Shown in pieces: positions 1 to 10,305 of a stretch of DNA of 64,000 nucleotides (position 1 is its first letter; each line of letters starts with the position of its first letter). Below the pieces are notes generated by a model. It saw nothing but the letters and a program-made list of their open reading frames with translations, did no database searches and was not told the DNA's origin. The position numbers and the translations under genes were made by a program. The stretch comes from Chionoecetes opilio. Taxonomy: Eukaryota; Arthropoda; Malacostraca; Decapoda; Majidae. The DNA lies in assembly GCA_016584305.1 (NCBI GenBank), contig JACEEZ010015195.1, positions 83,501-147,500 of the forward strand. Direction: 5' to 3'.

Positions 1-36
1 GGAAGTTGTTTTTCATACCTAGATTTAAGGTATTTA

Positions 37-516
37 AGGTAAGGTAAGGTAAGGTAAGGTAAGGTTAGGTAAGGTAAGGTAAGGTAAGGTAAGGTAAGGT
101 AAGGTTAGGTAAGGTAAGGTAAGGTAAGGTAAGGTAAGGTAAGGTAAGGTAAGGTAAGGTAAGGTAAGGTAAGGTAAGGTAAGGTAAGGTTAGGTAAGGT
201 AAGGTAAGGTTAGGTTAGGTTAGGTTAGGTTAGGTTAGGTTAGGTTAGGTTAGGTTAGGTTAGGTAAGGTAAGGTAAGGTAAGGTAAGGTTAGGTAAGGT
301 AAGGTAAGGTAAGGTAAGGTAAGGTAAGGTAAGGTAAGGTTAGGTTAGGTTAGGTAAGGTTAGGTTAGGTTAGGTTAGGTTAGGTAAGGTAAGGTAAGGT
401 AAGGTAAGGTTAGGTAAGGTAAGGTAAGGTTAGGTTAGGTTAGGTTAAGGTTAGGTTAGGTTAGGTAAGGTAAGGTAAGGTAAGGTTAGGTAAGGTAAGG
501 TAAGGTAAGGTAAGGT
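37..516. repeat. Telomere-like TAAGG/TTAGG array
   Basis: About 95 five-base units mixing TAAGG and TTAGG; TTAGG is the arthropod telomeric repeat. Runs of pure TTAGG alternate with TAAGG runs. Non-repeat sequence precedes it and genes follow, so it looks interstitial or subtelomeric. Confidence 0.9.
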
Positions 517-517
517 A

Positions 518-1600
518 ATGCCTTGATAAATACATGCTTCAGCTGCACTAGTATAAGGTCAATACACAAACTTAAGATCAACTTGTGACCTAATATAGAG
601 TAATGTACAAGACTATAGAAGTAATGCCTTGATAAACACATCTTTTACCTCCATAACTCTAGATCAATAAATAATATAAATAAATAAATAAATAAATAAA
701 TAACTCTACATAACTTTACATAAGAAAATAAGGAAGCTACAAGAGGCCGCGAGACCTACACGTGGTAGTTCCTGTTACTTGTACATTAATAACAGCTACC
801 AAGAGTACAAATACAACGGAATCTGAAGAAATCTACAGAATCAAAATCTTCATCAATCTGAGACTTCATTACCTTGTGTCCTAATAGCGAGAGGTTACTG
901 CAGTGCATTTTTTAAGCCAATCTTACTGGGCGCCATTCTTTGGATAGCCAGAAAGGTGAAGGCCTACCTGTTAAAATATAGTTTTTTATAGCCAAGGAAA
1001 GATCTGGGCGTGAAGGGGTGACTACCAAAGCTCTGTCTTTCTGGGACTCTCGATACACTGGCTGCCCTGAGGTAAACAAACATTCATCTAGTCACAATAG
1101 GGAGGCATAACATACGTATCAAGAGCTAGGAAGTTGTTAAGAGTGATGATTATAGAAGAATTAGTACTCTGTCTTGTGTATGATGAACAGTGAAGGTGCC
1201 ATGAAAGGCAGTGTATTTTATAAGCCAATCTTACTGGGCGCCATTCTTTGGATAGCCAGAAAGGTCAAGGCCTACCTGTTAAAATATAGTTTTTTGGATG
1301 CATCAACTTCACCCTTTTGTATGTTGTGTATAAATAAAGATCCTATGCAGTAATAAGAGTGCACTTCTGGATCTAACACACACAGATAAGATGAACCATT
1401 GTATCCAGGAAGGTGTTTATGAACAAATATCTTGTCGCCCAGTAGCGCTTAAAATTGTTCTTACTGGGCGACAGTTTTCCATCACTGGGAGACATTTTGG
1501 TCGCCCAGTTAGCATGTTAAAAAATGCACTGTGTTACTGTGTCTATGTGACTACTGTAACAAACCCCATACATGATATTATGAGTGAAACATTCTAAATA
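518..1600. other. Intergenic interspersed repeat copies, no gene seen
   Basis: Contains a reverse LINE 3' end (715-775), two copies of a roughly 90-bp sequence (898-990 and 1208-1296, with TTACTGGGCGCCATTC) and a fragment of the TTAA MITE (981-1022). A region at 1345-1535 has an inverted counterpart at 45600-45775, with several copies of ACTGGGCGAC in both orientations. The short open frame at 1391-1597 lies in this repeat and is not a gene. Confidence 0.6.
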
Positions 1601-1602
1601 TA

Positions 1603-2056
1603 TTATAAAGTGCTTCACCCTTGTTTACTGCACCTCAGAATAGCACACACCAGGGTTAAGCTTGAGTTTCCTTGTATAAATCATATAACACTAGTAGGCT
1701 ACAGATAACAAGAAACTATGACAAACATAAGGTAGCTACTACATACACGTCACATATATCATAATGTGCTTCACCCTTGTTTACTGCACCTCAGAATAGC
1801 ACACACCAGGGTTAAGCTTGAGTTTCCTAGTATAAATCATATAACACTAGTACAGATAACAAGAAACTATGACAAACATAAGGTAGCTACTACATACACG
1901 TCACATATATCATAATGTGCTTCACCCTTGTTTACTGCACCTCAGAATAGCACACACCAGGGTTAAGCTTGAGTTTCCTTGTATAAATCATATAACACTT
2001 GTACAGATAACAAGAAACTATGACAAACATAAGGTAGCTACTACATACACGTCACA
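1603..2056. repeat. 153-bp tandem repeat, 3 copies
   Basis: Units start near 1612, 1767 and 1919 with GCTTCACCCTTGTTTACTGC and are nearly identical. Function unknown. Confidence 0.9.
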
Positions 2057-2157
2057 CATTCATGTTTACATCTAGCTGTCTATCCCCATGAGATCAATAT
2101 ATATGGAAGGTTCCCTGTGATAAATGTATATATTGTGGTATGATATAAGGCTTAGTT

Positions 2158-2369
2158 TTAACCCCTTGAGACCCAGAACGTAATTTCCATTGTAATTTGA
2201 CTACCACAAGACGATTTTAGTGATTATAAGCAATATTTTAATAGATATGACCTGTTTAGTATCCTTGTCCACTAACTAATGTGGTATATTCAGTGACTTT
2301 TCGTATTTTTTATGGCTAACAGAGGATTTTTTATATAGCCAAGGAAAGATCTGGGTGTGAAGGGGTCAA
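2158..2369 (+). mobile_element. TTAA-flanked MITE, copy 1
   Basis: About 210 bp, beginning TTAACCCCTTGAGACCCAGA and ending TCTGGGTGTGAAGGGGTCAA. Terminal inverted repeats of about 20 bp flanked by TTAA suggest a piggyBac-type non-autonomous element. Confidence 0.8.
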
Positions 2370-3113
2370 GATGAAGGTCAAGGTCAAGAAGTCTTTGGGT
2401 CAGAGGACATCTTTAGCTGATTTTGAACACTTACTGCCTTAACTTATCAACTGATCTACCTGTTTAGTCATCTGTCGGATTACTAACTGCTTATATAACA
2501 AAAACAAAAATCAAAAATAACGATAACTAATAGTCATTCCCCCATTTTACGTAGACATAACTTCTCGCTAGGGTTCGTTAGTAACTGAAAATATTCTCTT
2601 ACTGGCTTTTTGTTACCTCTGATTTTGGTCTCGCTTATTTTTCCCTTGGCCAGTCCTTTGTGATGTAAACAAAGAAAAATAATAAGGAATTTTTTTTTTT
2701 TTTTTTTTAAATGTAGTAGGTAAGTGAATCCAGCATTACTCTTTTTGTCAACACTGAATCCTGTACTCGTCATTGTCAACACTGAATCCTGTACTCGTCA
2801 TTGTCAACACTGAATCCTGTACTCGTCATTGTACTCTCTTGTCAACACTGAATCCTGTAGCTACTCGTCATTATCATAAAAATAACAAAAATTGCTGTCA
2901 ACAACCTGTGTCGTCATTACGCCATAAAAACAACATCCTACAAACCTGCCCAGCATTGTATATAACTCGTGTATATAACTATAACATTGTATATAACTAC
3001 TAATAACTGTAGTCCCTCCACCTCCTTAGCAGCTCTTATCATAAATAGTCCCATGGCACATTAAGCTACATGAAGCCAGTACATATCCAGGTGCAGGTAG
3101 GTAGAGTGAAGTA
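2370..3113. other. Intergenic, no gene seen
   Basis: Contains a LINE-related 3' piece near 2540-2700 with a poly-T tract, and a short tandem repeat at 2748-2860 with unit TTGTCAACACTGAATCCTG. Otherwise unassigned. Confidence 0.5.
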
Positions 3114-3122
3114 GTGGTAGTG

Positions 3123-3195
<73 letters not shown>

Positions 3196-3354
3196 TGGTA
3201 GTGGTAGTAGTGATAGTAGTGGTAGTGGTGGTAGTGGTGGTGGTGGTAGTAGTAGTAGTAGTGGTAGTAGTAGTGATAGTAGTAGTAGTAGTAGTAGTGA
3301 TAGTAGTGGTAGTAGTAGTAGTGGTAGTGGTGGTAGTAGTAGTAGTAGCCACAT
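3114..3354. repeat. (GTA)n/(GTG)n trinucleotide tract
   Basis: About 240 bp of GTA with GTG and GAT interruptions. Open in several frames only because the period is 3. Confidence 0.95.
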
Positions 3355-3372
3355 CTAACCGATCTACATCTG

Positions 3373-3715
3373 GGGAGGCGGTAGCAGAGTGGTTAGCGTC
3401 TCCAAGTGGAGTTCTCGTGACCCGAGTTTGATCCCCAATGAGAACCAAAATCCACTTTAAAAATATTTCTGCAGCGTCGAGTGGCCTAAGAACACCCACA
3501 TGCTGCCCATTAACTCTACCTTCGATTGCGAGTACATCGGAGGACACAGGGGGGCGGCATGAGCCTCTAATCACAGGCGTCACTATAACAATCCTGCCTG
3601 CGCCACCACGGGCGAGGGTCAACCATCACAGCCCTCAAGTGTACCTCCAGGGCCTGCCATCCCACCCCTGGAGGTCACGGCCTACACGCGCTATACCCAC
3701 AAATGTAGATTTTTT
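3373..3715 (+). mobile_element. tRNA-derived SINE, family A
   Basis: An A-box-like GCAGAGTGGTTAGCGTC and B-box-like GAGTTTGATCC are followed by a body shared with copies at 50293, 53136 and 60835. It sits 264 bp downstream of the SLC35B4 stop. Confidence 0.82.
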
Positions 3716-3766
3716 TTTTTTAATTAATAAAAAAAACACTATCACAACTGTTTTGACTCCACATCT

Positions 3767-3837
3767 ATTTCTCTCTCTCTCTCTCTCTCTTTTGCTTATA
3801 GGAAGAGATATGAAAATTTAGGAAAGTTTATAGGAAA

Positions 3838-3873
<36 letters not shown>

Positions 3874-3960
3874 GCTTATAGGAAGATATATAGTATTATA
3901 ATCATATAATATAGGAAAAAATACTCTCTCTCCCTCTCTCTATATAGATCTGTCTCTCCC
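3767..3960. repeat. (CT)n with short tandem duplications
   Basis: CT tracts with TTTTGCTTATAGGAAGA repeated twice between them, in the SLC35B4 3' flank. Confidence 0.85.
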
Positions 3961-3978
3961 TCTAACCTTCACAAGTCC

Positions 3979-4053
3979 TCAGTCCATCTTCTTGGCAGCA
4001 GCCACGGGAGGCGACGACGACGGTGCCAGGGCCGCCCTCAGCATGTCCAGCAC
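3979..4053 (-). CDS. SLC35B4: SLC35B4 exon 8 (stop codon, KKMD tail)
   Basis: Residues 321-344 and a TGA stop at 3981-3979. The acceptor is TTGGCTCAG. A short cytosolic tail with PSSSPP ends AKKMD; Lys at -4 and -3 fits a KKXX COPI retrieval motif. Confidence 0.88.
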   Translation of the reverse strand: MLDMLRAALAPSSSPPVAAAKKMD

Positions 4054-7000
4054 CTGAGCCAAGAACAGAGCCTTGTTATGCCTTGGTAAATACATGTATC
4101 ACCTCCATAACTCTATAGAACTAGTGAAAAAATAAATACAAGGAAAAAACGAGAGAAAAAACATGAAATTTGACCTAGTGTAAAAGATGTGAAGTGTTTC
4201 TCACCTGAGCGAAAAGCAGCGTGCCGGCAAAGACGAGAGCAGTGCCCAGCCAGTGGAGGGGCGTGAAGGGGTGGCGGAAGTACACGATGGAGAAGAGGAG
4301 GGAGAGGAACTTGCGGAGGGTGAGGACCAGCGTCACGGTGAGGGAGGAACACTCGGAGGTGAGGCGGAACACTGAGCTGATGCACACAAACCTGCGGGAA
4401 GGGGAGGAAAATGATGAAATGGTGGATGGATGAGAGGTCAGAAATGAAAGGGGGGGTTGTGGGATGATGGGGTGAGTATGGGGTGGTTGTGGGTTTGTGG
4501 TGGTGATGGTGGTGATGGTGAGATAATAAAATAAAGATGAATCAATAACTAAGTCAATGATGCCTCTGATGTAAAAATGAAGAAGAGTTGAGTGTAGGGA
4601 AGGTGACTTTTCTGCACGTGAATGTTACCCAGTAATAAGAACATAAGAAAATAAGGAAGCTACAAGAGGCTGGGAGACCTACACGTGGTAGTTCCTGTTA
4701 CTTAACACTACCTACATCTACTTTTCATCATGAATTTACTTAACTCTGCGTCTCTCGTGTGAGTCTAAATTTAATAGCTTTAATCTCTTCTCATAACTAA
4801 AGTTACGCATCCCTTGTATCATTTTGGTTATCCTTCTCTGATCTCTGATTCTAACAAGGCTATATCCATCCTGTAATATGGAGACCAAAACTGAACTGCA
4901 TAGTCTAGGTGAGGTCTGACTAGAGCCAGATAAAGCTTTAGAATAACCTCAGCACTTCTACTTTTAACACTTCTGGTAATGAATCCTAACACTCTATTCC
5001 CTATGTGATGTTTCATGGTTTCCTTTGTTACTACAGTTCTGCCACTTACTGTGTGAGTGTGTTGGCCAGGAGGAAGAGCCACAGGCGGGGCACGGGGGCC
5101 ACCAGGGGTACAGTGGCCAGGCCGGGCAGGGGGGTCGAGGCTGAGAACTTGCTGCCGTGTTTCAGTATGCTGGGCGCCGTCACCAGGAACCCAGGCAGGG
5201 AGAGGGCGTGCTGGGGGCAGAGGGCTGGGGTGAGGCAGGCACACCACCAGGGCCATTTCTTCCTCTATGGGACCACTAGGCGGTGGCACAGGGCCCCCGA
5301 AGACACTTTCCCCAAGCTGCCATTATTTGCACTTTTTTTTTTTAATCTAGTCTCTTTTCCTCTTACAGTGCACCAGATTGAGGCATTTAAATATTCAAGG
5401 CGTGCCCCCGGACCACCTTAGAGGGTTTAGAATCCCCCCACCATAGCTTTACAAAATAGACCCCCAAACAGCTAGAAACGGCACTGAACACCAACACTAT
5501 TGATAAGGTAGGTTACACTCTGCCCTTGCAAATCCCCCACCATTGAATGCAAAGGTGACTATAGTAGACTATAGGAGTTACCAATCACTACCGACACACC
5601 TGTCCCTCTACCACAGGCTCCTCATAAAGGTGTTAGGTGATGAAGTGCTGGAAGGTAGAACAGTTTTAAGCATCCTACTTTGTGTCATACTTGCAGTAAG
5701 GAATATATATTTCAGAAATGACATATCTAAGCCCTACCCCTGCTTCAATCTTAGACCTCTGGCATCTATATAACATTCAGGACTCACATGCATTTATCAC
5801 TGTTGGAACTATAATGCAAGTACTGTCATTGCCACACTCACAATATAGAAGAGAGCCTCCCAGGGGTGTTTGCCATAGCGTGCATACAGACACTCCTGGA
5901 AGAGACCCATTCTGGCGGAGAGGAACAGGGCAAAGGTCAACAGTGCAATGCCCCCCAACCAGGTCACCAGGCTGGTCAGGTCACCACCACCCGCCTCACC
6001 ACCGCCTCCACCCACAACACCTTTCTCCTGTAATGGTGATGACACTGATGTTAATACTGCATGGATTATTTCTAGTGTGGTATATAGTATTTATTTGGTA
6101 TATATATATATATTTGTAGACTTTATAGTGTGTATAGTGTTTCTATAGTGTGTTATACATACACAGAAAGCTCTCATGTTAACCCCTTCACGTCCTTTGC
6201 TATAAAAATTTGTCTGTTGTTAGCCATAGAATTACGAAAAGTCACTGAATATACCAAATTAGCTAGAGGACAAGGATACTAAACAGGTCATAGCTATAAA
6301 TTATTGCTTATAGTCACTAAAAATTGTTTGATGGTACCCAAATTACAATGGAAATTACGTTCTGGGCCTCAAGGGGTTAAACCGAAAACCTAGAGAAGGA
6401 AGATATAAAGCCTACAGGTTCTCCTAGGTGGTGACATGGAGGCAGTGTGTTGAGAAGGCTCTGGCAGCATTGGGCATTGAAGAAGTTGAGGCAATGGATA
6501 GAGAAGCGATGAAGAATGGTTGGAAGCGTATCATCCGCCGTCTAACCTAATAAAAATTATGGGAAAGACTAACGTTAATCAGAAAGGAGATGAAGGTGCT
6601 AGAGGCTACAACGGAAAAAATATTAAACCCTGCATCCACCGACCCAAGTGTGTGCGGAGGCTAAGGTGCAGAGGAGTGTGCCGAGGGTGATCATGGCCAC
6701 ACTGAGACACTTGGCGGGGGAGTAGCGGCGGCCCGCCACCACCACGCCCATCACCATGTTGGCTATCAACCCACCCTGGGGGCAGAAAAGGACAGGTCTT
6801 TCTTAATCAGTATAAACAAACGGTAGTATGTACTGCTATATACTATTACACTCCAGTCAAACCTCTCATATTCAGACTAATTGGGCCAAGGAGTGGTCCG
6901 AGTAATGCAAGGATCCGAATAATGGGGAGATATGAATAAAAAAAATTAAAAAAAAAAAATTATAGGTGTATATATATATTATAGCTAGGAAATTTCGACC

Positions 7001-7343
7001 CCTTAAAAAAAAAAAAAAAAAAAAAAAAAATTTTTAAAAATTCGAGGTGTATATTTAGATTAGGTATATACTATTATAGCTAGGAAATTTCGACCACTAT
7101 ATAAAAAAAAAAAAAAAAAATAAAAAAAAAAAAAAATGTAGGCGTATATATATAGCTAGGAAATTTCGACCCCTATATATATATAAAAAATCTAAAAAAA
7201 AAAATAATAAAAAAAAAAATTAAAAAAGAGGTCCGAATAATGTCAAAGTCCGAATAATGAGGGTCCGAATACGCGAGGTTTTACTGATTACTATATGCTT
7301 CCTAATCTGTTTAAAAAAAAGACACAACCAATGCTATTTACTG

Positions 7344-7375
<32 letters not shown>

Positions 7376-8627
7376 GAGCCACCATTACCACTACCACACT
7401 ACAGCTGAATAATTATCAAATACTACTTTTGAAACAACTTTTGGATATCATGACGATCCACCACCCCAGCTATTTTGGCGTGACCTAACTGTGTTGCGGG
7501 CCCCCAGAACCCATCTAACCTAACTGGGTTATCAAACCACTCTCACCCACATGAAGATTGGCCACCCCAAAAATAGCTGCGGTGGCTGATCTTCCCGAGG
7601 TCCAAACTTTCCTTAACTACCATTCTTCCACTAGTACTCCTTAATTATAAAAACCATCTTGTGTCCCCTGTTCATACCCACAACCTTTCCTGCTGCCTAT
7701 CCCACCTTTCCCATCCCCGCCCCATCCTTCCCATCCCCGCCCCTTCCTTCCCATCCCCGCCCCATCCTTCCCGTCCCTGCCCCTTCTGTCCCATCCACGC
7801 CCCATCCTTCCCATCCCCGCCCCATCCTTCCCATCCCCGCCCCATCCTTCCCATCCCCGCCCCTTCTATCCCATCCCCGCCCCTTCTGTCCCATCCCCGC
7901 CCCATCCTTCCCATCCCCGCCCCATCCTTCCCATCCCCGCCCCTTCCTTCCCATCCCCGCCCCATCCTTCCCGTCCCCGCCCCATCCTTCCATCCCCGCC
8001 CCTTCTGTCCCGTCCCTGCCCCTTCCTTCCCATCCCGCCCCATCCTTCCCATCCCCGCCCCTTCTGTCCCATCCCCGCCCATCCTTCCCATCCCCGCCCC
8101 TTCTATCCCATCCCCGCCCCATCCTTCCCATCCCCGCCCCATCCTTCCCGTCACTCACGCTTCGGAAGATCATGTGGAGTGGCATGGAGATGTTGAACGC
8201 GAAGGCCAGGTTGTTGGACACATTCACCACGAAGAACAACACCACCAACACCAGGTACTCCCTGCGGAAAGAGGTGGTGGTGACGGACAGACAGACACAC
8301 AGACAGACACACACACAGACATACAGACACAGAGACAGACAGACAGACAGGGTATCAATTTAACTTAACCCCTTCACGGCCAGATCTTTCCTTTGGTATA
8401 TAAAATAGTCTGTTGTTAGCCATAAAATTACGAAAAGTAACTGAATATACCAAATTTGTTAGTGGACATGGATACTAAACAGGTCATAGCTATAAAATAT
8501 TGCTTATAGTCACTCATAATCGTCTAATGGTAGCAAAATGACAATGGAAATTACGTTTTGGGTCTCAAGGGTATGATGGTAAGGACTTGAGTACATAGTG
8601 GCAGCAATAATAATAATAATAATAATA

Positions 8628-8683
<56 letters not shown>

Positions 8684-9794
8684 GGAAGTTTGACGCACCT
8701 GATGGGGACCACATTGTGCTTGGTGGCGAGTCTTGAGGTGAAGAGGAGGCCGTGCAGGGTGATGAAGACAAACTGTGCAAAGGTGATGAGGTGACCACTG
8801 GCTGGCTCCTCCCTGCAGGGTGACGGGGGGGTGTGTGAGTGCAGGGCAGGAAGGGAGGAGAGGCAAGGGACAGTCTCAAGTGGACTCAGTCGTCAGGTGG
8901 TCAATGCGAAGTCTATTGGGGTCTTTAAATGGAGTCTGGATAAATTCATGGATAGGGAAGAGAGGTGGATATAGGTAGAGTTAAGTAACAGGAACTACCT
9001 CGTATAGGTCTCACGGCCTCTTGTAGCTTCCTTATTTTCTTAAGTTCTTATGACAGATGTCCCTGGATTCAATGACATGCATAAGCAGGGGAGCTCCTGT
9101 GCATCTCATGAAGAACTTTTGGCCACCTCATGAAGACCACTTTTGGGGTGACCTAATTGTTGCTGTGGCCCTCCAGAAGAGAGTTAAACACTTCACTAAG
9201 GAACAGTTCACTAACTTATCCTGGACATTAGTTACGTAACCTAGCCTATTCTTCCCTAAGAGCCTATCTTCCGAAGCGTGAGTGACGGGAAGGATGGGGC
9301 GGGGATGGGAAGGATGGGGCGGGGATGGGATAGGAGGGGCGGGGATGGGAAGGATGGGGCGGGATGGGAAGGATGAGGCGGGGATGGGAAGGATGGGGCG
9401 GGGATGGGACAGAAGGGGCGGGGATGGGATAGAAGGGGCGGGGATGGGATAGAAGGGGCAGGGATGGGAAGGATGGGGCAGGGATGGGAAGGAAGGGGCG
9501 GGGATGGGAAGGGAAACCATTACGTAACCTAGCCTAGCTGCGTTATCAAACCACCCACATGAAGATCGGCCACCACAAAAATAGGTGGGGTGGCCGAGCT
9601 TCATGAGGTCCACTAAGAGACTTGAAAACTTAACATCTGATTCATATTCTTATTATTATTTAAGTGATTAGTTTGCTATTTATTAAGGCTACTCCACCCA
9701 ACCGCTGCTACACTCACTGTACCAGCAGCTCCAGGAACACCACGTTGCTGCAACACCCGACAAACACCAGAGCGAGGGCGGCCGCGGTCCCCAT
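3979..9794 (-). CDS. SLC35B4: SLC35B4-type UDP-xylose / UDP-GlcNAc transporter (8 exons, complete)
   Basis: This is a multi-pass Golgi/ER nucleotide-sugar transporter of the drug/metabolite transporter superfamily; the family exchanges UDP-xylose and UDP-N-acetylglucosamine into the secretory lumen. Joining eight exons (9794-9718, 8812-8699, 8261-8159, 6775-6644, 6027-5842, 5210-5050, 4391-4205, 4053-3979) gives 344 codons with every junction in frame and GT-AG introns; human SLC35B4 is about 331 residues. Diagnostic stretches are FVGCCSNVVFLELL near the N-terminus, NISMPLHMIFRS, LTFALFLSARMGLFQE, GKHPWEALFY, ECSSLTVTLVLTLRKF and PFTPLHWLGT. A Gly-rich insertion sits in a loop in exon 5. The protein ends KKMD, a dilysine KKXX-type retrieval signal. 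Introns carry MITEs, minisatellites and a LINE fragment. The promoter would lie above 9794 but was not identified. The match is clear; direction of transport and substrates are inferred from the family. Confidence 0.93.
4205..4391 (-). CDS. SLC35B4: SLC35B4 exon 7
   Basis: Residues 258-320, with FVCISSVFRLTSECSSLT, LTLRKFLSLLFSIVYF and PFTPLHWLGTALVFAGT. This covers the last two membrane segments and is the most recognisable part of the family. The acceptor is CCCGCAG and the donor CAG|GTGAGA. Confidence 0.95.
4636..5035 (-). mobile_element. CR1/L2-like LINE 3' end in SLC35B4 intron 6
   Basis: Minus strand encodes LYLALVRPHLDYAVQFWSPY, a hallmark of the C-terminal part of CR1-type reverse transcriptases, then decays. 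The 3' tail matches the common GGAACTACC...CTTATGTTCTTATG end. Several stops; not functional. Confidence 0.82.
5050..5210 (-). CDS. SLC35B4: SLC35B4 exon 6
   Basis: Residues 205-258, beginning HALSLPGFLV (human HALPLPGFVF) and ending WLFLLANTLTQ. The acceptor is GCCCCCAG and the donor CA|GTAAGT. Position and phase agree with exons 5 and 7. Confidence 0.92.
5842..6027 (-). CDS. SLC35B4: SLC35B4 exon 5
   Basis: Residues 143-204. It begins EKGVV, then a Gly-rich loop with two acidic residues, then WLGGIALLTFALFLSARMG and GKHPWEALFY. The acceptor is TTACAG and the donor ATT|GTGAGT. The Gly-rich loop replaces a Ser-rich stretch in the human protein and is probably a disordered inter-membrane loop. 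Confidence 0.92.
6179..6380 (-). mobile_element. TTAA-flanked MITE, copy 2 (SLC35B4 intron 4)
   Basis: Perfect TTAA at both ends, in reverse orientation to copy 1. Internal sequence GGACAAGGATACTAAACAGG is shared by all copies. Confidence 0.85.
6415..6600 (+). mobile_element. LINE C-terminal fragment (GRPRKTW family)
   Basis: Shares ATGGAGGCAGTGTGTTGA and GCAATGGATAGAGA with the fuller copy at 42745-43160. Decayed, inside SLC35B4 intron 4. Confidence 0.65.
6644..6775 (-). CDS. SLC35B4: SLC35B4 exon 4
   Basis: Residues 99-142, starting GGLIANMVMG (human GSLIANMILG). The acceptor is CCCCCAG. The donor is a weak TGG|GTCGGT, chosen because it keeps phase 0 with exon 5; no better in-phase GT is nearby. 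Confidence 0.85.
6854..7286. mobile_element. Tigger/pogo-like MITE, copy 1
   Basis: Termini CAGTCAAACCTCTCATATTC and GAATACGCGAGGTTTTACTG form inverted repeats typical of TcMar-Tigger elements. The interior is A-rich with three copies of TAGCTAGGAAATTTCGACC. In SLC35B4 intron 3. Confidence 0.82.
7690..8150. repeat. 20-bp minisatellite next to the SLC35B4 exon 3 donor
   Basis: About 23 units of CCATCCCCGCCCCATCCTTC. It begins within 10 bases of the donor of exon 3 and is mirrored by an inverted array at 9288-9512. Open frames across it are artefacts of the repeat. Confidence 0.95.
8159..8261 (-). CDS. SLC35B4: SLC35B4 exon 3
   Basis: Residues 64-98. The acceptor is TTTCCGCAG and the donor AGC|GTGAGT. 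It carries NVSNNLAFAFNISMPLHM, the best conserved stretch of the transporter. The donor is immediately followed by a 20-bp minisatellite. The last 12 exonic bases, the donor and the minisatellite have an inverted copy at 9267-9512. Confidence 0.93.
8365..8572 (-). mobile_element. TTAA-flanked MITE, copy 3 (SLC35B4 intron 2)
   Basis: Starts TTAACCCCTTCACGGCCAGA; the right end has lost its TTAA (CTCAAGGGTATG). Confidence 0.8.
8608..8683. repeat. (TAA)n microsatellite
   Basis: About 25 units just inside SLC35B4 intron 2. Confidence 0.95.
8699..8812 (-). CDS. SLC35B4: SLC35B4 exon 2
   Basis: Residues 26-64. The acceptor is CCCTGCAG and the donor AG|GTGCGT. It contains HLITFAQFVFITLHG, matching the human NIVTFAQFLFIAVEG region. 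A (TAA)n tract at 8608-8683 lies just inside the following intron, about 15 bases from the donor. Confidence 0.92.
8870..9053 (+). mobile_element. CR1-like LINE 3' end (SLC35B4 intron 1)
   Basis: Decayed end of the reverse transcriptase frame followed by the GGAACTACC...TAGCTTCCTTATTTTCTT tail shared by many copies in this window. Confidence 0.75.
9267..9512. repeat. Inverted copy of SLC35B4 exon 3 donor plus 20-bp minisatellite
   Basis: ATCTTCCGAAGCGTGAGTGA on the plus strand equals the last 12 exonic bases, donor and start of intron 3, which normally read on the minus strand near 8170-8150. It is followed by about 11 GATGGGGCGGGGATGGGAAG units. Lies in intron 1. Confidence 0.9.
9718..9794 (-). 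CDS. SLC35B4: SLC35B4 exon 1 (start codon)
   Basis: The ATG is at 9794-9792, preceded by GGGCACC (G at -3). It encodes residues 1-25 plus two bases of codon 26. The first membrane segment and the family signature FVGCCSNVVFLELL are here. The donor reads CA|GTGAGT. Only this start gives the conserved short N-terminus. Confidence 0.92.
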
Positions 9795-9845
9795 GGTGCC
9801 CCTGCAACACACACACCCATTGCACACATGGTCACAACAATAATA

Positions 9846-10305
<460 letters not shown>

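Noticed and set aside
3026..3431. Long Thr, Leu or Val frames over the GTA/GTG tract
   Set aside because: Trinucleotide repeat read in several frames on both strands; no other coding signal.
3373..3440. Functional tRNA gene
   Set aside because: A and B boxes are present, but no acceptor stem or proper cloverleaf; the body is shared with repeated SINE copies.
7659..8368. Pro/Ser and Gly/Met-rich frames of 160-235 codons
   Set aside because: Produced by the 20-bp minisatellite; the only coding part is SLC35B4 exon 3 on the minus strand.
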